DNA of 64,000 bases from Russula earlei (taxonomy: Eukaryota; Basidiomycota; Agaricomycetes; Russulales; Russulaceae): positions 1-64,000 of the forward strand of contig JAGFNK010000088.1 of NCBI GenBank assembly GCA_025769875.1, written 5' to 3'. Below are positions 33,854 to 45,524 of the stretch, in pieces (the stretch's first letter is position 1; the number at the start of each line of letters is the position of its first letter). The notes under the pieces were generated by a model. It ran no database searches. It was not told the origin of the DNA and saw only the letters and a program-made list of their open reading frames with translations. A program made the position numbers and the translations under genes.

Positions 33854-33926
33854 GGCTAGGTAGCTCAGTGGTTAGAGCACCTGGTATATATCTGGGAGGT
33901 CCTGGGTTCAACCCTCAGTCTGGCCA
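33854..33926 (+). tRNA. tRNA-like sequence (pseudo-tRNA or SINE head)
   Basis: 73 nt that fold as a tRNA: acceptor GGCTAGG / TCTGGCC (with G-T pairs), D arm GCTC/GAGC, anticodon stem CCTGG/CTGGG with two wobbles, T arm CTGGG/CTCAG, discriminator A and TTTT just downstream. Box A (TAGCTCAGTGG) and box B (GGTTCAACCC) are good. The anticodon loop is TATATAT, which puts A instead of the nearly universal T at position 33 and would give anticodon TAT. It may be a decayed tRNA or the head of a tRNA-derived SINE in this repeat-rich stretch. Confidence 0.6.
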
Positions 33927-34389
33927 TTTTCTTAATTGCACTAGAATATAGGGAATCATGTGAGTGCATGTCAACCCCCTCCTCTGAGGTCCCCAGGTTG
34001 GTTCACATAGTGTTGAACTCACAAGTCAGGCCCAAGAGGGTGGCAATGACTAAGCACCTCCTCTGAGGTCCCTCTATCTGTGGTGGCATTTCACAACAGG
34101 TGGCACAGAGAAGCAAGACTTGTGGGCAACTAGGTTGGAAGATGCAGAGGGCTTGACTAGGGAATTGGCAGGGTCAGAGATGGTAGGAGCAAGAACAGGG
34201 CCCACACATGAGGCACCCATGCAGGCATCATAGCGAGTTTGTGGATGTGGGTGAGAACATGGGGAGCAGGTTGTAGGGGGAAAGGCCAGCACAGCTGATT
34301 TCATGGCCAGCAGCTGTGAGTGGTGGGGGTCTCCTGCTGCTTGGGGAGCAGTTGGCTTGGGGTCCAACAATGTTTAAGGCCAGAATGGT
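33927..34389. other. No gene recognised
   Basis: Contains two copies of CCTCCTCTGAGGTCCC (33981-33996 and 34058-34073), each with the palindrome CCTCTGAGG. If the tRNA-like unit is a SINE head, this would be its body. No coding sequence supported. Confidence 0.4.
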
Positions 34390-35188
34390 AGCTTTACAAG
34401 GTACAATACAGTACAATAAGGGGACACCACAGTACAGTAACTCAGAAAAAGTCAGATATATCAACATTTGGGGAACCAACCTGCTGTGTCATCTGACATA
34501 ACAGAGAATGCTGCCCTATACAGGAAAACCCACACATTAGTATCATCACCAGCCAAGTCAGCACAAGCCACACCCCCATTCTGATGAAGGTAGGCCTTGA
34601 TCTTTGAAAATGCAAGTTTGATTGGGTTAAAATCAGGAGAGTATGGTGGCAGGTAAAGGAGCTGACATCCCCTTCATCAAATGAGCAATATATCAGCATA
34701 AGAAAACTAACATAATACCTTTCTTTGACCATTTGGAGTATTTGTGGATTTCTATGAATGTGTGCATTGTCTATGATCAATACTGAGTTCTTGCCAGGGA
34801 AGGAATTCATTTTTGAAAGTAGACCTTGGATGAAGCCAGTAAATAGTTCAGATGTGAAAGAACCCTCAACCAGCTGGCTATAGATGATGCCATTGAGCAA
34901 GAGTGCTGGGAGAAGCAAATAACTGGATACTTTGTATTCTAGTCTGTTATAGATATACATAGCAGGACACACCACTTTCCTCAAATGAAAAAGTGCTTCC
35001 TTACTGCTGCTTTCCCTGACATTGCCCATGCTTGCCCTCAAAGGTCAGTTTGGTGATCAAAGGAGCTTTTGTCCACAAAAACCACCTGCTCTGTGGTATA
35101 GGTGATGCCAAAGGTATACCGATACTGAAGGTGCAGGTCCTCATTGCGCTCTAGTGCATTTTTGCTCAGGTGGGCAAGTCAGTGCACT
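34390..35188 (-). pseudogene. Tc1/mariner-type (DDE_3) transposase relic
   Basis: Cut-and-paste transposase fragment. The minus strand reads ERNEDLHLQYRYTF and VVFVDKSSF (first Asp), then GIIYSQLVEGSFTSELF and VLIIDNAHIH (second Asp). After a likely 47 bp intron (donor GTATTATG) comes LLYLPPYSPDFNPIKLAFSK. The usual catalytic Glu of NPIE is Lys here (codon 34617-34619). Frame breaks near 35060 and a stop replacing Gly near the C-terminus confirm decay. The N-terminal DNA-binding part is missing. A short LTR-B fragment (35189-35224) replaces the 5' side. Confidence 0.82.
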
Positions 35189-35224
35189 TGTCATGAACCA
35201 TTTCCCAGAAAGGGCCCTTGAAGG

Positions 35225-35832
35225 TGTTACGGCGTCGCGGCCATAAGAGCATTAGCTCAAGGTTCAATGGGGCCAAGTCCCTGTGACTTGGTTCAAGGGT
35301 TCAGTGGGGCCGGCTCAAGGAGACCGGGTCAAAGATTTAGCGTCTCAAGGCTGAGTCAGATAAGGACTCAGTCCGCAGACAGAGTCGATCTCCTGGTTAC
35401 ACAGAAGAGGAGGGTGATGGTAGAGCAAGAGAGGAGTGAGAGGAATGCAAAAGTTCCTCCAATGTGTTGGTATCAAGCAAGGTAAGAGTCAGCACAAACA
35501 GGTTGTGATTTGAGAGAGGATACAGGACAAAGGGATGCGACAGGAAATGGGACAAAGCTAAGCTTGGGGCATTCCCCAGCTTCTACAGGCGCTTAAATAC
35601 TGTATGTAGCGAGGCTGTACAGTACCATAAGCAGAACAATAAGTAAAGGTAGACCAACAGCAAAAGTAGCTCAACAATAGATGAAACACAATAAGTGAAA
35701 CACAATAAGTGAAACACAATAAGGGATCACTATCAAGGGATGAAACGGTAACCACGGGAACAGAGATAACAAGAGGAATAATAATGGGGAGGGATTATGA
35801 GCAAACCGATAAGGGGGTAAAATATAACATCA
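35225..35832 (-). repeat. LTR-G, 3' LTR of chromovirus G
   Basis: 608 bp on the minus strand from TGATGTTATATTTTACC (complement of 35832) to the complement of 35225 (TGTTACGGCG on the plus strand). The polypurine tract ATGAGGGGGGCA lies directly upstream on the minus strand (35833-35844). It inserted in an LTR-B fragment (TGTCATGAACC at 35189); the sequence beside it is GAAGG (35220-35224). The homologous solo copy is at 6504-7101. Confidence 0.88.
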
Positions 35833-35859
35833 TGCCCCCCTCATGCTTAGTTCTCCAAA

Positions 35860-37737
35860 CTAATTGGTCTCAGGGCCTGACTCACGGAGTTCATTGCCCT
35901 CGACTTCTGGCCACATGCTCTGGGGCCCCATTGCCCTGGGGCAGAAACCCCTGTAGCTCCGATGGGTCTTCCTGAGGATGCAATCCACCTGTCCGCTACA
36001 ATTAGTGTGAGGTCTGTTGCAGTCCTTGTTCCAATGCCCCCTGGTATTGCAGTGTTTGCAGATGTGTTGTCGCTTCTGAAGTTGATGATGCTGTGCTTTA
36101 GTCATTCACGCGGGGGTGAGAGGGGTGTTGGGGGTACTGGCGTCATCAGAGAACATTTGGGGGAAGTGGGATGGTGACCCCATGGGAGCGTCGTTTTGGG
36201 ACTGGTCGACAACACGGGAAGGGAGGTATTCGAGGGGAGGGGTCAGGGAGAGAGAAGGATGAATGGACGGTGAAGGGGAAATGGACGGTTCCTTCGAGTC
36301 CTCAATTTTGTCGTAACTCCCTGCTAGTGAGTAATATGGCCCAACATCGCGGGTAAGCCCCCCATCCGTCATCAAGTTATCGAGCTGATGGCGAACTCAG
36401 ACGGAAGTGTTGTTGGCCCGAAGGCGACTGTGGATGGTGGCGGTTTCTTTAGTGTGGGACTGGATTTCATGGAGTCGGTCAGCAAGCTGCCCTTGAAGGA
36501 CACTAAGAGCCCCTTGAATAGAGGCGCGTTTGCCCTCCAAGACTTTCAGTTTAAAAGAGCTGACACGGAGACGGTAGATGTCGGCAAGAGCACCAGGGTC
36601 ATGGAGGTTTTCAAGTGCTTGAGCAGCATCGAAGTGGAAGGGGTGGTCCTCAATGAGGAGGCGGAGGTCAGAGGCAGTGACAGAGGGATGAGGGGCAGAG
36701 GTAACGGGCCGGGTGACGAGCTTTTCTCTGTAAGTGGGTTCTCCTCGACCTATAGTTCCTAAAAGCATGGGTTCGTCATTATATAAGGCGACGCGTAAGT
36801 ATGGTAGTAGGCGCTTTCGCCCGTTAACGTAAATGTGGAAAGGTGGAACATGCGTGTAAGGTTCGTAAATAAACCAAGGGGGGCCGGGGTGAGTGGGGTC
36901 TGTTTGGGTCGGGGTTGGCGAAGGTGTGCCTTCTCGGATGGCGAGTGGGTTGAGAGTAGCGGCAAGGTCTTGGACTTCGGTTTCGTCTGGGACGATGAAG
37001 GTTTGTTGGTCGATGATATGTTGAATAATTTCAGGCGAGAGGGGTTCTTGTTTGATAGTGGGGGAAGGAGTGAGGATAGGCAGGGGGGATGAGTTAGAGG
37101 CGGGGGACGACATGGGGGTGTTGTAAGTAGAGGTAGCGTGTTTGTGGTGCCAGGCTGACCACTCGGAAGGGGTGAGGGTATTTATGTAGGCTGAGCGTGT
37201 GATATGGTTCCATACTAAATCTGTAAGTACTGCTCTTCGTACGGATAGATGAAACTCAGAGAAACGGGGGTCCATCATAAGTAATTGAAAACCGCGGAAG
37301 TCGCCAGGGGAGAGAATTCCGGAGAAGAGTTGTTCTCTGGCAGCTAAGTTGAAAATTGTATATCTGCGGTCGGGGATAGCGGGGTCATTAACGGAATAAG
37401 AAGGGGGGTTACGTGAGTTAATTCGGGGGAGTAATGTACGTTGTTGTATCGTAAGTGTTTGGAATTGATGCTCTAAATCGTCCAGATTTTCATCTGAGTG
37501 ATGGGATTCTGCGGGATCAGAGTTAGTGGTGGTCATGGTACGGAGTTTGGTGGGTTGTTGGAGGTGAAACATGGTGATGGCGTCTTGAGCGTTTTTAAGG
37601 TTTGAGAGAGGTTCCCAGGTATCCTCTGCTGTGGAATACCCTTTCCACCGGACCCTGTATTGGAGTCGGTTTCTATGAAGGCGTTGGGTGGTAATCTTTT
37701 CGACTTCATATTCTCCCGAGAGAAGGTCAGGTGGTGG
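35860..37737 (-). pseudogene. Chromovirus G: Pol chromodomain fused to ORF3 with zinc knuckle
   Basis: The minus strand from 37737 reads PPPDLLSGEYEVEKI, then a chromodomain (RLQYRVRWKGYSTAEDTWEP, about 37605-37720). It runs without a stop into ORF3, whose own ATG is at 37536 (MTTTNSDPAESHH). ORF3 holds the block NDEPMLLGTIGRGEPTY near 36735-36785, LADIYRLR, a predicted coiled coil, an acidic Ser/Pro linker and the CCHC knuckle CKHCNTRGHWNKDC at about 36020-36061. Two stops interrupt one otherwise continuous frame: TGA at 36397-36399 and TGA at 36106-36108; both could come from CGA by C-to-T change. The function of ORF3 is unknown; the knuckle suggests nucleic-acid binding. Confidence 0.8.
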
Positions 37738-37748
37738 TAGTGCTGTCG

Positions 37749-37783
37749 CCGGCTCGGCTCGAAACCGTTTCGAGCCGAGCCGG
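37749..37783. repeat. Perfect hairpin, 16-bp arms
   Basis: CCGGCTCGGCTCGAAA and its exact complement separated by CCG. It lies 11 bp inside the left end of the TIR-bounded unit. Further GAGCCGAG motifs occur to 37860 and at 45483-45512 near the other end. Confidence 0.9.
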
Positions 37784-38090
37784 AGCTGTATTTGAGCCGA
37801 GCCAAGCTGTTCAATGGCTCGCGGCTTCGAGCCGCTCGAAACAGCGCGAGCCGTTTCGAGCCGTTTTGATTGCCACATTTGGATGTTTGAAGTGCCACAT
37901 TTGGATATGGTTGCTCGATTTGGAGAGTCGTCTGCCACTCTGCTCCGCCAGATTTGGGTATGTAGCTCGATTTGGAGAGTCGTCTGCCAATCCCCACCAC
38001 GCCTTGCTCTCGCAGGCTGCAAGCCTTCCTTCATCCTGCCAAGATCCGTTAATCATCTCCCCCACCCCAACCCTACTGGAGCTCTCAAAG

Positions 38091-38630
38091 CCGCCGCTAC
38101 CCAGCGTACCTCAAAGACTCATCAAAGACGAGCTCGTTGAGTTCCCGTCCGACCCCCAGACCCGCCCCCTCCCCTGCAGAACAAGGCGAAGATGACGAGA
38201 TCCATGGCTACTGAGACAGACACAGGCGTGCACATGCGCAAGCATAAGAGCATCATGGAACGCAAGACCAAGGCAGAGCGCCGCCGAGCTGGGTGCTGCC
38301 ATATCACCGCTTACTGGCTCGCGGATGGCTTTCGCATGAAGCTGCTTGCCAACTTTCTCAAGCACGAGCACAATGTCGTCCCTCGTTCGTTTGATGAGGC
38401 TCTCTATGTCGTACATTCCTTGCTGACCCCTTGTCCTTCAACCTTTCCCCTTGCACAGTGCACGCAGGGCTGACCACCTCTCCCAGATGTATCACCTCCC
38501 GCTGCTTCCTGGTTACGGCCCCGTGGCTAAAGTGCGCTCCCCGGTGCCTGCTCCGTCGCACGCGCGCCATTTGTCGTACACATCTCAGGCTGAAGAAGAC
38601 AGGCTGATGCAGCAAGGGCAAAGGTCTGGA
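38091..38630 (+). pseudogene. RMD1/DUF155-like gene fragment
   Basis: Reads RKHKSIMERKTKAERRR, then ITAYWLADGFRMKLLANFL, KHEHNVVPRSFDEALYV and, after a likely intron (about 38410-38485), MYHLPLLPGYGPVAKVR. This resembles the N-terminal part of the fungal RMD1/Sad1-interacting-factor family (DUF155), membrane-associated proteins of unclear biochemical role. The C-terminal half is absent. The assignment comes from recalled family pattern and is tentative. After 38640 an exon-like stretch (to 38875) is unassigned. Confidence 0.45.
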
Positions 38631-38959
38631 CAATGACGGAGAAACATCCATGCCACAGAATAGTGGGGTGATGGCTCCATCCCAATTTCACGAATGCAGT
38701 TTCGACGGAAGGACCAGCAAACTACGTCCTGGAGCAACCACCAATTTTCATGTTTGGTGTCGCAGGCCAACCTGGTGAACTGATGGACTTCACCTTTGAC
38801 ACGATCACCACGCCTTGGAACGATGACTTTTCTATCCCTGTCGACACAACTATGCTCATGCTACGGTAACTGGATGAGATGCTCAACTGCCTTTTCTTTT
38901 CTTAAATGGTTTCCTCATGGGTGTGCCGACCTCGTCCTGTCGGTTCGGCGTAGATCACT

Positions 38960-39935
<976 letters not shown>

Positions 39936-39975
39936 CGTCGCGTTAGAAACAAATGTGTGTATTCTACTCGGTTAG

Positions 39976-40940
39976 TGTCAAGACTCACTGTTGAACTATC
40001 CAGTTCAAGAGCGAGGGGTAAGCTTGGAGATGAGTCGATAGACGTCCAAGACGGCATGGGCAAGGAGTAGAGTCCAGAGTAGTAACAGATACCAGAGAGG
40101 TACTGTCACTGTGAGAGTTGAACAATCACGCAGAGAGGAGGCCAGGATAGTCACAAGGGGATGGTCCTTAAAGGAGTATCCCAGGAATAGAGAGTGCCGT
40201 AAACAAATGGACAGTCTAAGGACTGTCCGCTACTTTATTGAGCGCTTATATACTACAAGAGAACTGCTAAATAGGGAACAAGTCATAACCTTGTTATCAA
40301 GCACAATAGAGTGATGAGTAAGAAGCTGGAGTGTGTTTACTGAGCATGCTCAGTCATGCTCAGTAAGCTGCTGAGTAAGAAGGCCTCTCTTGATGAGTAA
40401 GAGCTTTCACTTGTACTTGTCCACGTGTTCACTGTTTTAGTGCACATGCAAGCACCTGCTTCCTTTCCTGTTAGTTAGTTTAGGGCCGGTCATTTGAGGA
40501 CTTGTAGTTTGGTTATGGAGTAGTGCTATCTTATAAGGCCCTTATAGTTCTATTAGGGTCCTTTAGAGTCGACCCTAATACTTCTATTAAGGTCCTTAGT
40601 ATTGCCTTATAATTCGTTCTATGGTTATTAGAGTTGGTCTAATAACACGTTGTAGGGCCTTTGATACTAGGTTAGTGCCTATTGTAGAGCACCTAGAGTC
40701 ATTCCAAAGGGTCCTTAGGAAGGCCCTAATACTGTCCTTTATTGCTAGAAGGGTTGCCTTTAAGTGGGGCTTGCTGTATGTCGATTGTGCCAAGAATTGC
40801 TCGCGCGACAATGCGACAATATTGTGGACACCTCTACTCACCCCTTTTGCTCGTGTGAACAGGGTGACACCATAGAGGCTGGGTTTCCTCCTATAAGGAA
40901 GGGTCGTTCAAGGGCCCTCTCCAGAGAATGGTTCATGACA
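39976..40940 (+). repeat. Solo LTR-B, TSD GTTAG
   Basis: 965 bp complete family B LTR with perfect GTTAG on both sides (39971-39975 and 40941-40945). It inserted after the gene fragments were already in place, interrupting a coding-like stretch. Confidence 0.95.
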
Positions 40941-41001
40941 GTTAGAAATTTGACCTTTTCTTTGAGGAGGAAGACTCGATTGAAGGTATGAAGAAAGCTC
41001 A

Positions 41002-41192
41002 TTCACGATGGGCAGGAAAGGATAAGTCGACTCTGCTTATAGTCAACTCAGTGGATAATAAAAGTAAAATATTTCAAGTGCTGAGTAGGGTCTGTTGCGG
41101 CCACAAATTATATTACATAAGTAATGACCTTAGTTGAGCACGAAAAATGTGACAAAAAAGGTTAAATATGGAGAGTCTACTCATTCCAGCAC
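41002..41192 (+). repeat. Single arm of the foldback element
   Basis: 191 bp, nearly identical to each arm of the inverted repeat at 57632-58039 (for example TTATAGTCAACTCAGTGGAT and GACCTTAGTTGAGCACGAAA). The mirror arm is absent, so this is either a half-element or the ancestral unit. Confidence 0.88.
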
Positions 41193-42024
41193 GGAAAAGG
41201 GAAAGGACAGTCGGATTCGAAAGACAGTAATGAAAATCATGGCGATTGTCGAGAAGTGAACCTCTTTCGGTCGAGGTCCGCACCGCGGCGTGTTCAAACC
41301 AGAATCGGGCAGTGCGTGTCGCAGTTTCAGTTTCTCTCTCTCTTCTGGTTGCCCTGTGCAGTAGCTATTGTCTTTCACTTTCTTTACTTTTCCTGCTCAC
41401 TAAGGTGGTTCCCTTTTGTGCAGGTTGACGATCCCATTTCGTAACGATATTCGTTGCCTCTCTGATTCGTGACGACGCTCCATTAGATGGCGCCACTTCA
41501 TGCTATTACAGTGGCCATACACCTGCAGCAGGGCGTTGGTCATCGCCCTGCGAGCCCGGTCATTGATGATCCCAGTGCTGAACTTGAGCGCGAGCTGGCT
41601 GGGACGCACATCGGACGCCAGTGAAGTGGGAAGATAGAAAAATACGTTAAGAGGGAGGATGTGGTGTATCCGTGTATGTCTCAATACTCTTGTACGCTCA
41701 TGGTTGACTCTAAATTGCATGTCTGTGAAGCAACCGATTTAAACTATCACAGCTCCTACGGCCTCCCTTTCCAGCCAGCCACCACAAGCACACCCTAGTA
41801 TTGTCTGTTCATATGATCTTTTCTATCACAACACCTAACAACTCAGCCTCACAATCTCTTTGATTCTCATATCACACTGGTTTTGCACCAAGCCATGTCG
41901 CAAAACGCGACCTGCTTTCTGCCCAGCCTCCCAGGGCACCCCAGAAAGGACCTTCTCTCTTTCAGCATGGCAACGTGGTATTTCAAAGTCAGTGCGATAG
42001 TCTTGTGTCATCAGACCTGGTCTA

Positions 42025-42492
42025 ATCGATAGTGTGTCCCTATGTGTGGTGCCATTAGCGCACGATGTTGGCTGGCTCGTATCCGGTTTCTTCACCATCG
42101 TGGCCATCGTGGCCTCCTCCTGGCTCCTCAACAAGCATCTTCAGTGGCACACCAATGTACGTTCGCATCTGCGCGATCCCTCCGAACCAGAGTCTGTTCT
42201 GATCTTTGTAATCGTCATAAGAGCAGCGCTGTACGTGCCGTTTGTTGTTATGGCCACGCATCATGTGTCAACAGTTTGCCTGATTTTCTTCACAGATATC
42301 ATCCGCCTGCTCCTCATGGTCCCTATATATGCCTCGATCAGTCTCGCATTGTATCTTTTCTGGGTCCGGGTCTTTGCCTCCGCATCTAAATGCATGTAGC
42401 ACGCTGACACGCCCCGTATTGAATCTCTCAGGACATCGCCACGCCCTTACTTCTCATCTGCGATGCATATGAGGCCGTCCTCACCAGCCACG
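42025..42492 (+). pseudogene. TMEM184/OST-alpha (DUF300) membrane protein fragment
   Basis: Three exon-like pieces in order: VPLAHDVGWLVSGFFTIVAI with SSWLLNKHLQWHTN (about 42045-42156), IIRLLLMVPIYASISLALYL (about 42299-42360) and ATPLLLICDAYEAVLTS (about 42436-42490). These match the start of the OST-alpha/TMEM184 family, seven-helix membrane proteins. Two intron-like gaps separate them. The remaining helices are missing and the sequence then turns low-complexity (42500-43050), so only an N-terminal fragment is present. Confidence 0.72.
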
Positions 42493-43299
42493 ATGCGCTG
42501 TCATCACCTCACTGCCACCAGCGCCATTGCCCAAGAAGACCAAAGCCTCGGACCTGAGCCCAGCAATGCCACCCCGCCAAAAGATCAGACCCTGCCACCA
42601 CGACGTTGCCACAGGAGAAGCTGCCGACACAAGCACCACGCTGCACCACGCCACCTCTTCCATCGCATCCCCGTCCACATGTACACCCTCGTTCACATGT
42701 GCTGATACCACATGCAGTGGCGAAGACCTCATCGCCGGGCTGGCAAGACGACAGCACGAGCAACACACAAGTCACACCCCCATGCCCACCCATTCCACGA
42801 CGCCATCGCCTATGCCCTTGCCTCTTGCCACCCCATTGCCTCGAACGACCATGCCTCAGCCTCTGCCACGACAGCAGCAACCGCATCAATGGCAACAACA
42901 ATGCGGCCAATGCTTGACAACACCTCAAGATGTGACGACTCATTCGACACACCGCACGCTGGAGCTTCACTTCGATGGTGCGCCCACGCAACCTTCTCAC
43001 CCAGTGGCTGCCACTGTTGAAGGCGAAGAGGCGGATTTGCAGATGCTCACACTCTCCAAAAGGTCGCACTGTGCCCAACGTCGAGATGACCGAGGAACAT
43101 GAGAGGGAAGAGGATCTGACGGAGGAAGAGATGATTATGTGGGCCATCGTGATGAGCATGCACCCTGAGGCAGAATCGGACGTGCAGGGCATGTGGAACG
43201 TCAGTCAGATGATTGTGCACCACCTCACAAGCAGTGCGCTCATCAGGCATCCAGGTTTTGATTGTCAATGTAAACTTGATGGTCATGAATTTGACAAGT

Positions 43300-44575
43300 G
43301 CGCGACAGCATCCAGAAGAACACCGCCACTAGGGAAGCTGCCGAACTCGCCAACCGTAGTAAATCCGAGTTCCTGGCCAACATGTCCCACAAGATAAGGT
43401 TGGCCTGGTGGATTGGATATCTCAAAAAGTGAGTGCCACAGGAACTAATTATTGAGCACAAGTTCATTAACTAACATAACAATCAGTCGAAGCTGGTCGG
43501 ATGACCATGGAGCAAGTCTCCTTCTCGCTCCGGCAGACTGTTTTAGGAATCGTCCGCGCATCACAGAACAACTAGGACCTCACTTACTAGATCCTGACAT
43601 TTTAGACCAGCTCATTGGTGATTCCCTCTGCCTCTGGCAAGTTATCGCAGACCTAGTGGGCAACGCGATCAAGTTCACACCATCTAAACCTCCAAGAAGG
43701 GTCACGTCGTGCTCAGTTGTCGTCTACTTGCCCTTGACGATTCTAGTGTGTCCCTCGAGTTCTGCGTCTTGGACACCGGCATTGGTATTGCCAAGGACAA
43801 GCTGAATTTTAACTTTGACACTTTTGCACAGGCGGACGGTTCTACTGACAAGGGTGCGTGCTGTTTTACCTTTCTGCATTTTTTTCTTGACATGCCAGCT
43901 TTTCTCAGAAGGAATACGGAGGAATGGAATAGGGCTGTCGATTTTGAAACGCCTCGTTGCTCTTATGGCTGGAAGTATGCAGGGTTGAAAGCGAGATTGG
44001 CAAGGGTAGTAAGTTCTTCACCATCACTGTCCCAAATTGGCCAGATGTCCATGGACGCGATGCTTGCCAAGATGGTGCCATTTGGGAACTATTTTATTCA
44101 TTGATATGCTATACTGACAACATTGCGGTGGTGGATTGGATACAGGAACTTGGACTCAGGCCTTATGTGATTCACGATCCACTCAAAGTCGCAGATAAGG
44201 CTACATGCCCCCCACATTGATACTATCGTCATTGATTCGCTCAATGTGGTAAGTTTCAATATTGTGTTTTACAGGACAATGTACAGGCAGACCTGAGACG
44301 ATCCATGAGTATGAGCATTTGCAGGTACATACCCATCGTCTTATTAGCACTGGTGCACCCCACAATCTGTGATATCTGTCTACCCTGTGCTGATCTGACG
44401 AGTTTCATCAAAACCTTCCTTGTTTGAACTGTACGTAACATTGCCTATCATATGACACTAGCTGCTGACCCATTGTTCCATGTAGTGAAATGGTGTCTGG
44501 ATAACAGCATAAGCTCCAAGGTCACGACACCCATGAGCACACAGGACCTGGCGTCGGTGCTCATCTCCGCCCCTC
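43300..44575 (+). pseudogene. Hybrid histidine kinase fragment
   Basis: Sensor of fungal two-component signalling, decayed. [20 protein letters not shown] holds the phospho-accepting His (43388-43390), but the usual Glu after it is Lys and the TPMNG that follows is lost. The ATPase N box region ADLVGNAIKFTPSK lies at about 43650-43692. The G1 box region CVLDTGIGIAKDKLNF lies at about 43764-43809, followed by FDTFAQADGSTDKG, and VESEIGKGSKFFTITVP at about 43988-44037. Weak receiver-like pieces (PYVIHDPLKVADK, KWCLDNSIS) follow to 44570. Frames change several times across introns and indels. The N-terminal sensor region is absent. Confidence 0.75.
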
Positions 44576-45524
44576 GGAAGAAAAGGGGTAAAAACTAGCA
44601 ATGTTTTCCATGTCCACTGTAAGGTATCTGGCTGGGAAACTCACATGACCTGTACCAGGCCCATTGCGTGCCTGCATGTCTCCTTCATTCAGTCCCTCGC
44701 TCACGCGTCCTCCTTCCTATCCTCCTTCCTTTCCTTCTCTCTCTGCGCACTCACCTTTCGACGTCATCTCCAACTCTGCGCCCGGGAACTGCGACAACAC
44801 CCCAGTCCGATCACCTTCGACGTCACATGCCTCGCCTTCAACACCTCGCCCTCAATGCCTTGCTGCCAACGCCTCGCTCGCCCGCCACACATCTACGTGC
44901 AGACACCATGACGCACGCACAACATCATCACCGCCCTACGCAAGGGCTCGCTGCCCATAGCGTCTCGCCCCCGATGTCATCACCTTGCTGCCTCACACTC
45001 TGGGACTTGGAGTAGCACTAGAGTAGCACTTTTGTATTTAAGATCAGTAGCCACCATTTTGTACAGTAGCTAATGGATCAAATGAACAGCTTTCTAGTAT
45101 TCGCGTTGGCCCTCTCGTCTGCCTGAAGAACACTTTGACTCCCTCAAGATCTTCCTCTTTTCCTTCAAGAACACAGGCCCGGGCAGGCTTATGGGTGTGC
45201 AGACGGCAAGTGGACGTGTGCTTGCATTGATGCCTCAGTTGTCACAAGAGCATTCTCAAAATGGAAAGTTGATAACTGTAGTCTGTAGATCCAAAAGTAG
45301 AAATGGCCCAAATGGGATGGCTTGAATCAGCTCAGCCAATGAGAGGCGTCAAGAGCATTCTCAGAATGGAAAGTAGATCCAAAAGTAGAAATGGCTTAAA
45401 TGGGACAGCTCGAATCAGCTCAAGCCGCAAGCTGTGGCTTGGCTGCTTGGTCCAGCTCACCCAATCTGGCCAAGCCGTTGCTGAGCTGAACCGAGCCGAG
45501 CTGAGCCGAGCTGTGACAGCACTA
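44576..45524. other. Low-complexity and subterminal repeat, no gene
   Basis: 44640-45010 is C-rich with three overlapping open frames and no motif. 45250-45410 contains two near-identical tandem units of about 100 bp (AGAGCATTCTCARAATGGAA). 45480-45524 is the GAGCCGAG-rich right terminus of the TIR-bounded unit. Confidence 0.55.
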
